64,000 bases of DNA from Atriophallophorus winterbourni (lineage: Eukaryota; Platyhelminthes; Trematoda; Plagiorchiida; Microphallidae), in assembly GCA_013407085.1 (NCBI GenBank), contig JACCGJ010018937.1:1-64000 (forward strand). The letters run 5' to 3'. Of this stretch, positions 1 through 10,230 are shown in pieces. Made by a program: the position numbers and the translations under genes. The first letter of the stretch is position 1; each line of letters starts with the position of its first letter. The notes under the pieces were generated by a model that made no database searches, had not been told where the DNA came from, and saw nothing but the letters and a program-made list of their open reading frames with translations.

Positions 1-1461
1 GCTGACGGAATCACATCTGCAATCCTAAATGTAAGCGGCAGTCAACTGTGCGAAACACTTTGTGATTTATTTAATCACTCCTTGAGGGAGGGTGTTGTAC
101 TTAATGACTGGAAGCGGGGAATCATAACACCCATCTACAAAGGTGGAACTCGTTCTGACCCAGCAAATTACCGTCCTGTTACACTCCTTCCAGTGATCTC
201 AAAAATTATGGAGCGAATTGTGTGCGAAAGAATTGTGAGTCATCTCGAAGCCCAAAACTTGTTGTCCAGAGAGCAACATGGATTTAGAAAGTCTCGTTCT
301 TGCTTGACCAACCTACTGGAGACACTGTATGACTGGACGCAGGCAGTGGATAATGGTGGTTGCATGCATGCGTGTTACTTGGACATATCAAAGGCGTTTG
401 ATCGCGTGGACCATTCTATACTGCTGCGCAAGTTGCACGATGTTGGTATTAATGGGTGCCTTCTTGTCTGGCTGAGAAGTTACCTTCTTGATCGCAAAGC
501 AACTGTACGTATCGATGGTGTGATGTCTGGGGAAATCGAGGCCACTAGCGGTGTCCCACAAGGTTCGGTACTTGGTCCGGTTCTCTTTTTGGTCTACATC
601 AATGACCTTCCGAAACTTGTCACAGCCAAAATGGTTCTCTTTGCGGATGATGTTAAAATTTGGATGCGAATCACGTCAAGCGTGGACTGTTTGCGCTTAC
701 AAAGCGATTTGGATCTATTGAACAGCTGGTCGGATCGAAACAAACTTCCATTCAACTTCCGAATGTGTAAAATGTTGCAAATAGGCAAAGATTTTCCATT
801 CTCATACAACCTTGGACCAAATCAACTGGAATGGACAACCAAAGGAAAAGACATCGGCATATGGATTAGTGGAAGTCTGAAGTTTAGCATGCAATGCGAA
901 GCAGTGTACAACCGAGCTAGCCGCATGCTAGGTATGCTTCGGCGTATTTTTGGACATTTTTTTCGGGAATCATTCTCCATGCTCATAAATACGTATATTA
1001 ACCCGGTGATGGATTACTCAGTGCAAGCTTGGGCACCGTGGCTACAAAAGGACATCAAGCTGCTCGAGAGGATCTATCACAGAGCAACTAAAATGGTTGG
1101 CTGCCTCCGCAACCTACCATATGAGAATCGACTTGAGCAGCTTAATTTGGATACACTGCTTCGCAGAAGGGTTCGATTCGATCTAATACTAACCTACAAA
1201 ATAATAAACTCCAAGGCGCACCCTCTGAGAAATCTATTTCGCCTCCAGTCAAGCCATGCCACACGTACTCACCCATTTGCATTTGATATTCCACATTCCC
1301 ACCGGAACTGCCGTCGGTTCTTTTATTCGGTGCGCGTTTGTTTCTTATGGAACTCCCTACCGTCACATGTTGTCCAATCATCTAGTGGAAAGATTTTCAG
1401 GAACAAACTGGATATATTTATGCGTAGTAATTCCACCCTACATCCCGTATATATAACATGA
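1..1461 (+). CDS. CR1/Jockey-like LINE reverse transcriptase, 5' end cut by window edge
   Basis: This is the reverse transcriptase of a non-LTR retrotransposon, which copies element RNA at a nicked target in the nucleus. The frame is open from base 1 to the TGA at 1459-1461 (about 486 codons). The RT fold is seen in order: NYRPVTLLPVISK (block 1), EQHGFRKSRSC (block 2), CYLDISKAFDRV (motif A, Asp at 382), SGVPQGSVLGP (motif B, from 547) and FADD (motif C, 640-651). The C-terminal part has the YHRAT and WNSLP blocks usual for CR1/Jockey-type elements. The endonuclease half lies outside the window. The catalytic residues look intact, so this copy is younger than the other CR1 copies here. I did not choose an ATG because coding continues upstream. 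The family assignment is by motif recognition only. Confidence 0.9.
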   Translation, partial: ADGITSAILNVSGSQLCETLCDLFNHSLREGVVLNDWKRGIITPIYKGGTRSDPANYRPVTLLPVISKIMERIVCERIVSHLEAQNLLSREQHGFRKSRSCLTNLLETLYDWTQAVDNGGCMHACYLDISKAFDRVDHSILLRKLHDVGINGCLLVWLRSYLLDRKATVRIDGVMSGEIEATSGVPQGSVLGPVLFLVYINDLPKLVTAKMVLFADDVKIWMRITSSVDCLRLQSDLDLLNSWSDRNKLPFNFRMCKMLQIGKDFPFSYNLGPNQLEWTTKGKDIGIWISGSLKFSMQCEAVYNRASRMLGMLRRIFGHFFRESFSMLINTYINPVMDYSVQAWAPWLQKDIKLLERIYHRATKMVGCLRNLPYENRLEQLNLDTLLRRRVRFDLILTYKIINSKAHPLRNLFRLQSSHATRTHPFAFDIPHSHRNCRRFFYSVRVCFLWNSLPSHVVQSSSGKIFRNKLDIFMRSNSTLHPVYIT

Positions 1462-1665
1462 TTTTTTTCCAAACGAATATTTTTTTACCCATCATACCGA
1501 CACAATACATGGCATTTTTTGCAACTACAAAACTGTCGATCTTCTGAAGAATCAATCTTTTTTGTATATATATTTATTGTCCTTATACGAATATCCTGTG
1601 GTGTTGTACAGCTACGAGCTTTTTTATTCCATATATTCTTGAATCTTGAATCTTGATCTTGACTA
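1462..1665 (+). mobile_element. 3' UTR and heptamer tail of the CR1-like LINE
   Basis: An AT-rich trailer follows the RT stop codon and ends in a short tandem repeat of TTGAATC-type heptamers at 1638-1662 (CTTGAATC, TTGAATC, TTGATC). CR1-group LINEs end in short tandem repeats rather than poly(A), so I place the element's 3' end here. A second family in the window ends in a different heptamer at 34,821. Confidence 0.65.
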
Positions 1666-2679
1666 TCACAGCAACATATGATTCAATCCCTAAAACAAAC
1701 TACAGCCTACTCACTAGTATGAAAATTTTTGAAATAATCATAAAGATCAGATGTATGCATATCATTCACACACCACGCGATCGTTCTCGTTCTGTTTGCA
1801 CACATTATATAGGGACTGTAGATCCAAAACTCGCGTTCCGGGTAAATTACACAAAGATTGTCATTTTCAACGCAAAGTATGAACTAGCTGGGTGAGTTAT
1901 ATACTGCTAATGTTTTATCAGTACGTACAACCGGCAAATTCATTATGTTACTGAAATGAATCCAACAATGCATATATTGCGATCAGTTCACCAAATCGAG
2001 GAGCATTATTTTTGTTCAGAGAAAAACGAATAAGGCGAAACCAATTCAAATATTTGCGAAGAACACCAAACGTATTTCGACCAGCCTATTTTTAAGTCTG
2101 GGGTTCGGTTGAACAACTTTTCGATTTAAATCGTTCTTCTCTATTATTAAATTTGCAAAGCATTCCAGAGAGTTACGTTTTCGTAAACATTTACTTTTGA
2201 AAGTTAAAACTGTCGTGCTTTCCCTCTGTATTTCTAAGTGCGCAGTGTGCTCCCAGAGAATATGTTTGAAGATTCCTGTTACTGACTGTGAACATGAATC
2301 GATGTTGTAAAACCTTCATTGTTGTGTAGACTGATAATTTGGTACGTTGGACTTCAACGTGCGCCTCGAACGATTTGCCGTGAATCTCAATTTTGTGATT
2401 CTGTATTTGAAGATCGTTGTTATTTGTAAGAAATCTATATATCAGTGTTAGTGGAAGTTAATCTCCATAGGATTCGTGCTTTCTTGAATTTGTCGTTCGA
2501 AATCTACCATATGACTAAGTGGGGAAAATTAGCTTTTACTCATATTTTGCGCTGTGCGGCTAAAACCGTGCTAATTTGGTTGTCAACGGGTAGCAAGCTG
2601 CATGCTGAAACATCCTGGAGAGTAAGTGCCATTTAGGTTTCTGTGTTCTTTCTTAATTCTGGGAGGGGCTGGGCTAACT
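1666..2679. other. AT-rich stretch without recognised gene
   Basis: No long frame, RNA gene or recognisable element was seen on either strand. Only short uninterrupted frames (under 85 codons) without motifs are present. Confidence 0.5.
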
Positions 2680-2955
2680 GACAGTATTTCAGCCCACATG
2701 CAGTCTGACTTTGCGGCACCTCGCCCAGATTAGACTTATGCTTTTGTACCATACCCTAAACTCACCGATGTGCAACCGTACAGTACACTTGTGGTGTGCA
2801 TGTAACATCGTACTGAATTGATTCCGGGTGCTGCACGTTGGTGTCTCACTGTCATTGCTTTTTTCTTTCCCACATCCGTCTGAGCAATTGGACAGTATTT
2901 TATCCCACGTGCAGTCTTTGACTGTGCGGCACTTCGCATTAATCATGCTTGTGGT
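2680..2955 (+). repeat. direct ~60-bp repeat pair
   Basis: Two similar blocks about 210 bp apart read GACAGTATTTCAGCCCAC...TGCGGCAC (from about 2,681) and GACAGTATTTTATCCCAC...TGCGGCAC (from about 2,891). They may be two degenerate units of an unrecognised tandem repeat. No coding function is apparent. Confidence 0.45.
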
Positions 2956-3051
2956 TTTAAGCATACATAAATTCTCTCGGCGAACAGAATTTAGAGTATG
3001 CTTGACGTAGTTATTCCCCTTAATTCAACTGAGACTACACCATTTGCGGTT

Positions 3052-3420
3052 CCAAGTTTTTCACAGATTTCCAAAATCTTCCAATGGCACGCATCTCATA
3101 CAGCCTCTGACAACTAAACCCATCTCCATGCCCGCACGCGTGGTTTTTCTCTGCACCGGCGAAACTGCTTCTACTGACAGAAGAAAGGGCGAGGGCGGCT
3201 GATTCACGCTCACAAACCAGCCTACATCTGGCAGGTAAAGCGCGTAAGTCCATACAGGCGGTCAACCTGGGGGAAGAAAAATCCGTATCTCATACCTCCA
3301 CTGCCTTGTGGCTAAATCTAATCACGAAAAAGGCTTCAGAACTTAATCTTGAGAAAAACTCCGCATCCTGATTCCCGTTATGCAGTCTAAATTTTATTTA
3401 ATTTCTTCCTTCCAGCTTCT
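3052..3420 (+). mobile_element. degraded copy of the RTE-derived short retroposon
   Basis: This stretch matches, in the same 5' to 3' order, the 5' half of the complete retroposon at 23,981-24,671 read on the minus strand. Shared blocks are GGTTCCAA...TTTTCACAG, CCTCTGACAAC, TACTGACAG and CCACTGCCTTGTGG. Divergence is high. Its 3' half is not recognisable, and RTE 5' sequence follows. It contains no usable reading frame. Confidence 0.65.
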
Positions 3421-3891
3421 GCGGCGGCATCATTGTCAACACGTTTCAGCCTAGCTGTTCATTGGTTCCTGTGGTGCGGCGAAAAGGGAGCTTTTGCTTC
3501 ATGGGCAACATTTATTCATCATTTTCGAATTGCCCTAGCATACATCACAACGCACCCATGGAGAGGACACTTCATTGCGCTTCTGCTGAAAATAATACGG
3601 AGAGCAGCAGGAACCGGTTAAAGACTATGGCCCGATTGGCGAAGAACTAAGCGCCTAGGGCTGCGTTTGCAATGAGGAAAGAGTTTTGGTCTCATTAGAC
3701 GGCTACCGCCCGCATCAAGCTGGGTAGCCTCCATTCAATAAGGTACCGTCTCGCCACGGTCTGCTAACATCATTGAGTGCATGGGGATAAGGACACAAAC
3801 GACAATAAGTATGTATCTTTCCGCATCAGCGAATCGAAATACTAAGTAACCAGTTTCAGTTCTGAAATTTGGAACCTAAGAAGTCCGTTTT
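3421..3891 (+). mobile_element. probable 5' leader of the RTE-like element
   Basis: A moderately GC-rich stretch lies between the retroposon copy and the first RTE endonuclease codons. Two overlapping short frames (3433-3650) show no motif. I assign it to the LINE leader from its position only. Confidence 0.35.
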
Positions 3892-5606
3892 ATGCTTCCT
3901 GAATTTTTTGACGAAGTCTCGGAAATTAGTGGCGTAAGAAAGTCAGCCGCAATTAACAATGCGATAAACAGGCAAAATGTCGACGTGGATGCTACGCAAA
4001 AGACGCGATTGCCAAACACTGGTGAGCTTTCAGAAATAGATTACACTTTCTTTTGGGAAATAAGTTGTTCCAAAGAGCTTCGAATGCATGAAGTTCGGTT
4101 TGCCGTGCGAATTGACATATTAAAAGCAACTCAACCAAGCAGCAGTGGTAGCGAACGGATTTGAATCTGAATTGTACCATTACGTTTATCAACGTTTATG
4201 CACAGACGTTTTCCTCGACCCTTGCTGAAAAGGACGCATTTCATGATAACCTCGCAACTGTCCTACAAAACGTGTCACAGAAAAACTGTGTAGTGGTGTT
4301 GGGTGATTGCAATGTCAGAGTTGGTTCTATATACGAGTCTTGGTAAACCTGTTTTGGGAGGTTTCGTGTAGGTTATGCAAATGGAAATGGACAACGGCTT
4401 TTAGAAATGTGCATACAGTTCAATCTTCGTGTCAGTAACACATACTTTTAAACAAAAACTGAGCATAATGTCTCTTGCAAACATCCTTGTTATAAGCAAT
4501 GACATCAGCTTGATTTTATTTTTGTTAAGATATATAGGAAGCGTGCTCCTAACCAGATCATATCAAAGCGCAGACCTCGAAACTGATCATTCATTGGTTT
4601 GTGCAATACTGAAGCTTTCCCTCAACAGATTTCACCGCACCAAATTGTCTGCTAATTATAGGATATACGTCACTCGCATGTGCGAAACTAATCTAACTGG
4701 GAGATTCGCAAAAGCCATCACAGCCGATTTCAACATGACAACTCCAGTTAAATTCGATTCGTGAATGTGAGAATCGATAAAAACCTGAATGTGCCGAGTC
4801 GCGTTTACCACTTTCGGTCCGAATAAAGGTCGAACGAGCCCCCGGTTCGAAACAAAAGCTTCGGAGATGACTGCTGTGTTGGATGGAAAACGCACAGCAT
4901 TCTTGTTGTTCAAATGTATGCCAACTGATAAAAACCTACACATCCTAAGAGAAGCTAGAAATAAGGTCCAGCAGACTGCAGGGCGATGAGCAAACAACTT
5001 TTAAACTGAAATTAGCCTCAATAACCAAGAAGCTGCTGATACCGCAAATTTTTATGGGATGAGGAAAGCCATTGGCCCAAACAAACGTAAAATGCTTTTA
5101 TTAAGTCGGTATCTGGTAACCCGATTTTCGACAAAAGTCAGCATATTGAAAGATGGGTAGAGCACGTCTCTTCTCTTTTCTCCAGAAACTGTACGGTTTT
5201 ACCGCATGCACTTGAAAATGGCGAGCGGTTGACGACCACTGAATATCCAGATACCCCACCTAATTTTGATGAGCTCAATATGGCAATCGATCACTTAGCG
5301 AATGGGAAAGCCCTGGTGACGACGGAGTTTTACCTGAGCTCATCAAATGCGGTAGAGCAGCATTATTAAAGGCAATTCACCATTTGCTTTTTCAATGTTG
5401 GCAGGAGTTGGGGGTTCTCACATTTGATTAGAAACAGAAATTTCATCAAGCTATTCAAGAATAAGGGTGAGAGATGCATCTGCAAAAATTACAGAGAAAT
5501 GTCCCTTCTGAATATTTTAGGCAAATTGTTTGCTAAAGTTTTACAGATCCGGCTACAAGTTTAAGCTGATAAAATTTACTCCGAATCTCAATGTGGTTTC
5601 ACAAGA
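3892..5606 (+). pseudogene. RTE-like LINE (family B): broken endonuclease and RT
   Basis: This is a decayed RTE-clade ORF. The frame from 3892 contains AINNAINRQNVDV and TRLPNTG (apurinic-type endonuclease N-terminus). The frame from 4161 contains TFINVYAQT and VVVLGDCNVRVG, matching endonuclease blocks usually reading INVYAPT and LGDFNARVG. Linker and RT sequence follow with several frameshifts, including ERWVEH-like, DELN-AID, NYREMSLLNILGKLFAKVLQIR and YSESQCGF (5,560-5,603). The sequence stops abruptly at about 5,606 before RT motif A and abuts a hammerhead repeat. It cannot be autonomous. The same family recurs in the inverted-repeat arms at 53.3-53.9 and 59.9-61.5 kb. Confidence 0.8.
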
Positions 5607-6240
5607 GATGACGTCAAACAGCTAGAAACCGGTAGTGGGGTGTACTTTCGCAGTTTGAGAGCGACAAATCTCTTTAGTCATTCATAAGCGCCTTGAGTGC
5701 TTGACCGCAAATCACTATGTGATCATGTGTTTGAACATAGTGTTTCGTTGTACCAACTCATTGCAACAGTGAAATTTAAGTATACACATGTTTATAATTT
5801 ATCCACTTATTCAATTCTCACTGGAACTAATCAAACTGTCTCGACCTGATAAAGGAAAACAGCTAGAATGCGGTATTGAAATGTGATGTTAAAGATGTGG
5901 GGAACAAATTATGTTGGTCAACCATAAGAGCATTGAGTGCTGAACCACAAATTACAATGTTATTCTGTGTTTAAACATCGTGCTCCGTTGTAAACACCAT
6001 ATGCAACAGTGGCATTAAACTATACACTTGTTTAACATTGATCAAATGTTTCAGGGCTCACTGAACCTAATCGTACTGTCTCCACCTGATAACGGCAAGC
6101 AGCCGGATACTGGTAGTTAAAAGCAATTTCGATGGATGTGAGCTACACATAAATGTGGTCAATCATGAGCGCCTTTAGTGCTTGACAAGGAACCACTATG
6201 TGATTCGGTGTTTAAACCTCGTGATGACATTTGCAGATTG
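5607..6240 (+). repeat. tandem array (2.6 units, ~240 bp) of a hammerhead-ribozyme repeat
   Basis: Three units begin at 5607, 5848 and 6088, a spacing of 241 and 240 bp. Shared unit blocks include ACTGTCTC, CCTGATAA, CAGC-AGAA, GAGCGCCTT-AGTGCTTGAC and GTGTTTAAAC. The first unit keeps GATGA, the AAACA loop, GAAACCGGTA and GTGGGGTGTAC, which are the 3' half of a type I hammerhead with an NUH site (GTA). The later units have lost core bases (CTGATAA in place of CTGATGA), so they should not self-cleave. Tandem hammerhead repeats of this size are typical of animal hammerhead-bearing retroelements such as the schistosome alpha repeats. Confidence 0.75.
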
Positions 6241-7070
6241 CACGATGTTTTTTTAAATATTGATTTTGAAAGTTTAGTTCAAAATTGTAACTTCCCAACG
6301 CAAGAGAATGACCATTTTTTAAAATAAATATATTCACAGTCAAGAAACAATATACGACCATGTATAACAAGTTGAAAATCTGTGTTAAAAGTAGAATTAA
6401 AATGATACAAGTCAGTCAACCAAAAAATTACAATATCACCAAAGCTGAACGTAAAAGTACATAAGTTAACCACGTTAATTTTCGCAATATGTAATGAAAT
6501 GCAGGAACATAAAATAACAAAACGTTTGCCTAATCGTCTTTTTCGTGATATTGTGAGAAAGAAATCAGACCGGAATGAGAAGTACTAATGTCTTGTGTAG
6601 AAAACATCCTCAGATAACATCTTGGTCACTGGTATGGTGGCCTTTTTTCACTGATCCGGTACTAAACTCTGGATAGCGTGTTTGAATGCCGTGCTTAAAA
6701 CAGGTGATATTTATTTTCAGCTTAGAAATCGTTTTTTTGAAGTCTGACAATCGGCAAACAAAGATGTCAGCAATGAAGGCCGAATAGCAGACTAATGTTT
6801 CTTCACATTTATTATTGTACAATTCTATGTAGTCCATCTTCCGCTTTATTGATTCACAAGTCTGTCTGTATCACGTTTATATGGATTGATATTCGTCGCC
6901 CAAACATGACATCGACCACGTATAAAAATCATCATATGACGCGACGTATACAAACTCATGTATACTGATAGCAGGGAACAAGAGGTTATCGGAGACAAGA
7001 ACATCAACAAGCAGCGAACCACATTACTGAAATTTTTTTATTGCAATTCGACTTTTACATCGAACTTCAA
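6241..7070. other. AT-rich stretch without recognised gene
   Basis: Short frames at 6279-6473 and 6610-6837 (minus strand) and around 6958-7212 (plus strand) have no motif and are not repeated elsewhere in the window. Nothing else was seen. Confidence 0.45.
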
Positions 7071-7249
7071 TGAACTGCATAACGTCACTCTAGAAAATAG
7101 AAGATCTATATTACGAGCGATGCTCCGAGAGTTAACACAAGGAGGTTCGGAGATAAATTCGCTGCAAGAACGCAGTCTTAAACAAATCAGTACTGTCCAA
7201 TACAAAATTTAGTATTTATAAGACTTATTATGTAGGAAGCAAAGACGAA

Positions 7250-7850
7250 CTAGCCGTTTCCGGATGACGACGTTAGTCGTGCACACCTGCTGGCTTGTGG
7301 TTTTCGCATCATCGCCTTATTTCAGGTGTTTAAGTTGAACGGGTAAACGAGTATGGCTACTCGAGCGTTTTCGGTATTGGGTGGGTGATCGAGGCTCACG
7401 GTTGAGTTTGAAGCTCCGAACCTCATTGCGTAAAGCTGCAAACGCAGCCAGTAGTTCTGCATTTCTATCATATTTTCGGTGCCCAAATGCGTTCTGTAAT
7501 GCTGTCGGCATTTCCGCCAGTTAAGATACTAAAGTGATTAGGCAGCAACCAATATAGCTTTCACGTACTCAGGGACCCGATTAGGCTCAAGTTCCCAAAT
7601 TACTTACTCACCCATGTGCGGCGCATCTTCATTAGTATTGTAGATGGCTTTTTGCCTCAAAATTCAATTTACCGAACAACTGCTGTAGCTTATATGCTTC
7701 AGATGGAAGCGTGCGGAAAATCACTACATGCATGACTGTTAGGTAGCAGGCCAAATGGTGGGCAGCAAGAATTGTTTCGCGAAAATATATCAACACGTCA
7801 ACGTTGAGGTTCTGCGTAAAATGAAAGTTTAGCCCTGTACAGTGAAACAC
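7250..7850 (-). pseudogene. Ty3/gypsy Gag fragment, copy A
   Basis: Read on the minus strand, the block resembles the end of a gypsy-type Gag of invertebrates. It has an SE-KLQQLFG-L motif near 7,680, then from 7,511 the block MPTALQNAFGHRK, LLAAFAALRNEVRSFK and TRLPVQLKHLK. This corresponds to the usual Gag region just before the H-RFGD-A-C segment, which is still visible in copy B. Stop codons and at least one frameshift separate the parts, and no protease or pol follows. It is a dead insertion that predates the A/B duplication. Assignment rests on motif memory. Confidence 0.6.
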
Positions 7851-8440
7851 GGTTGTCGCATTGGTTGACTTAGAATTCTATCGTATACTGGCGACTAACT
7901 GCTCTGTATGTCAGCCTGTCTCAGAAATCGCAGAGCAAAACTTATTATTTTGTGTTTCTGAAAATCAGTTATCCATGTACGTAGACATTACCAATATACA
8001 CGAAACCAGATAAACCGTGAATTCTGTAACGCATTCTGGTAACTCACTTCCGGTATTTATCCATTATGAATCTAACATATGATACGTGAAAAAATAATTT
8101 TACCCTATCTTGCAATTACTCTGAGTGTAATGATGCTAAATCCTTGAAACATTGACCAACAAAAAAATCAGACAAAACATTGCCTTAATAAACATCGAAT
8201 ACATTATCTTTTAATTCACCATCTAAGGACTACATTTTCAGTGTTGGTTTAAGTAAAAAAAATATTGCAATTTTAAATGTAGTTGTGTATTGATCAAACG
8301 GAATTAGCAAAGATGAAAGCGCATTGTATTCAATTCAAAATTAAATTAAATAATGCGTACGAATGTTTATCTTGCAATCAATATCAAAGCCTGCGCTCGC
8401 GAATTGTTGTAACGGATTGTGTACGTGGGCATAACCGACA

Positions 8441-8712
8441 TCACGAGTTTGATAATTCCATCGGTACATGCTGAGTAGGTTTGGTTCGAAAGATTGCGAA
8501 TTGATTTCGCAACCTTCCGATTGCACTCAGTAGATGTTCTCTGAACAAGATTGCTAAAGTCACACTCGCAAGGACTAACAGTGCCGTGATGCAGATAGCT
8601 GCGATGGGCCCTGGTCCTAGTCCAAGTGAAGGGATGTCGACTGTTCGCACTTCTGATTCTGCTCCAATTGATCCGTAGATTTGCAAATTCAGGTAGAATT
8701 CATAAGACATAC
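8441..8712 (-). CDS. terminal exon of a single-pass membrane protein gene (copy A)
   Basis: On the minus strand a good acceptor (TATTTTCCCAG) precedes 8712, and the frame stays open to TGA at 8443-8441 (two bases plus 89 codons). The translation starts with a segment like the last strands of a fibronectin type III domain (YLNLQIYGSIGAESEVRTV). A hydrophobic stretch follows (IAAICITALLVLASVTLAIL), then a basic cytoplasmic tail (FREHLLSAIGR). The equivalent exon in copy B has the same acceptor position, phase, membrane segment and tail motif AIFRTKPT, also open. Conservation of frame in two diverged copies argues for real coding. Function is unknown; a receptor or adhesion type surface protein is the inference. 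Confidence 0.65.
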
Positions 8713-8789
8713 CTGGGAAAATATTGTTGCGAATTCAAATATCATTATCATTTCAATGTTATTTAAATTGTGACTCAGCATATATGTAC

Positions 8790-8950
8790 TGAATTGCATC
8801 ACCCGATGATGGCAAACAGCAAGAAACCGGATGAGAATTTTAAGTTCATGGTGCAATAAGACGACAGCACATATGTTTCATTTTAGGCGCCTTGCGCGGT
8901 TGACTTGAAATCTGTTTTCTGCACTTGGTTTGTTTTTAAACCCTACATGA
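8790..8950 (+). repeat. hammerhead repeat relic, copy A
   Basis: CCGATGA (8803-8809), TGGC, loop AAACA, GCAA, then GAAACCGG (8823-8830) match the hammerhead repeat, followed by GGCGCCTTG and GTTGACTTG of the unit body. The first core base is changed (C for T in CTGATGA) and the cleavage triplet is lost, so it should be inactive. Confidence 0.6.
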
Positions 8951-9499
8951 ATTGATTATTCAATATCTTACATTTTTCCATTCAGCCTATATTACTCACA
9001 AGTTACTCTAATAAATAGTTGCATAGGGTTTTATGGTAGTTATCAGTGGCCCCCTCAATGCCGGTTGCTTGTTTGTTCTAAATGTTATTCTGCGTTTGAA
9101 TTCACATTGTATTTGACATAAATTTACATTGAATCAACAATAACAGAAACGTTGAAGCAACAGTAAGATATGTAGGACGTTTATGATCAACGATAGTAGT
9201 TATCACAAAGTAGTTACATAATTTGACTATCCGTACCATGGTCTTCATTGATGAGATGTTTAATACAAAATTCTTATACTGTAATAAATAGAACACCATT
9301 TTTGATTAATACTACCACTGAGCAGATTATTGAATTCATCGTGGCGTCTAATCAGGTAGATAACTGGCTGAGATATCACGGCTTGATTTCAGTACAAAGT
9401 CAATTGGCACCAGCTCATATGCATATTAATCAACGAGTGGGAACAATGTGACTAAAGTACTAATTGTATAAGCTCAAATTAAACTTTGTGATTTATTTT

Positions 9500-9708
9500 T
9501 GAAACTTCCCTAGCCCTTGCAGTGATCTCTGTCTGGTGCACCATGCTGACCGCATTGCTCCTAGACTTCGTGATTTCTGTTGCCTTGATTAAGCACGTGA
9601 TCAATATATATTTCTCAATGCTATGCCAGAATACATTCACGATTCCGAGTTCCAACTTGTAGTCGGTGTGCAACATATTTACAGCTAAAGCTGAGTTTGG
9701 ATTCGAGA
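9500..9708 (-). CDS. probable internal exon of the membrane protein gene (copy A)
   Basis: An acceptor (ACATTCTAACAG) ends at 9709 on the minus strand and is conserved at the same place in copies B and C. The frame beyond reads SNPNSALAVNMLH, LELGIVNVFWHS and EKYILIT without stops to about 9,480. Alternating hydrophobic residues with a Trp would suit an immunoglobulin-like or fibronectin type III fold, but this is weak. Copies B and C have indels and stops here. The donor is not clear; GTGCACC near 9,541 and GTGCTT near 9,597 are options, so the 3' limit is approximate. Confidence 0.4.
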
Positions 9709-10078
9709 CTGTTAGAATGTCCCATTCAGTGGAAATTTCTCTTGCAGCAAGTATTATTTTTGCACGTAGCAAATGTTTAACTTCATCCTCTAATCCCATA
9801 GTGAAGAGCTATTCAGGAGTAACATGACCCTGAGATATATCACATACCAGACAATAACCTCTGATATTCGATTACATTTATACATTTATCACGTCTCTTT
9901 ATACTTGCATTTATCCACTCAAATATTTACTCATGAATACGTAAATTGTGTTAAACACGAGTGCTTTCATTATTATAATTATAAAATAAAATCAGAGCAT
10001 ACGCAATTTCACATAAATACGGAAATTATCCAGGTTGATACACTGCGTGTTGCAAGGAATTTCTTTATTATTCCTTAC

Positions 10079-10230
10079 CCCACTGTCACGACGATAATAC
10101 ACGATGCTGTACAAGCCGGAGCATATACAATTAGGAGCCTTTATCAATTCGTAAACGTTTTCAGGTCCGAGGCAAACGGCCACGTGGCCCAGTCCATTCA
10201 AACTTGTGCTGAACTCCAAAATTGTCTCCT
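10079..10230 (-). CDS. probable internal exon of the membrane protein gene (copy A, 152 nt)
   Basis: The acceptor ends in AACGTCAG (just upstream of 10230) and the donor is GGG then GTAAGG (GT at 10078-10077). Two bases plus 50 codons are open: ETILEFSTSLNGLGHVAVCL, then PENVYELIKAP and SGLYSIVYYRRDSG. The YSIVYYRR strand resembles the C strand of a fibronectin type III domain. Copy B has a same-length block (23,246-23,397) with one in-frame stop and no GT at the donor. I infer that copy A keeps the functional form. Exons linking it to the 8,441 exon are incomplete, because the exit phase here (0) does not match the entry phase of the last exon. Confidence 0.5.

Noticed and set aside
5607..6240. 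Regularly spaced repeats that could suggest a CRISPR-like array
   Set aside because: Units are about 240 bp, similar throughout, and carry hammerhead cores in a eukaryotic genome; no short repeat/spacer structure.
7250..8712. Idea that the membrane exon is an env gene of the nearby gypsy element
   Set aside because: The gag fragment lies downstream of it on the same strand, the reverse of gag-pol-env order, and the exon has its own splice acceptor.
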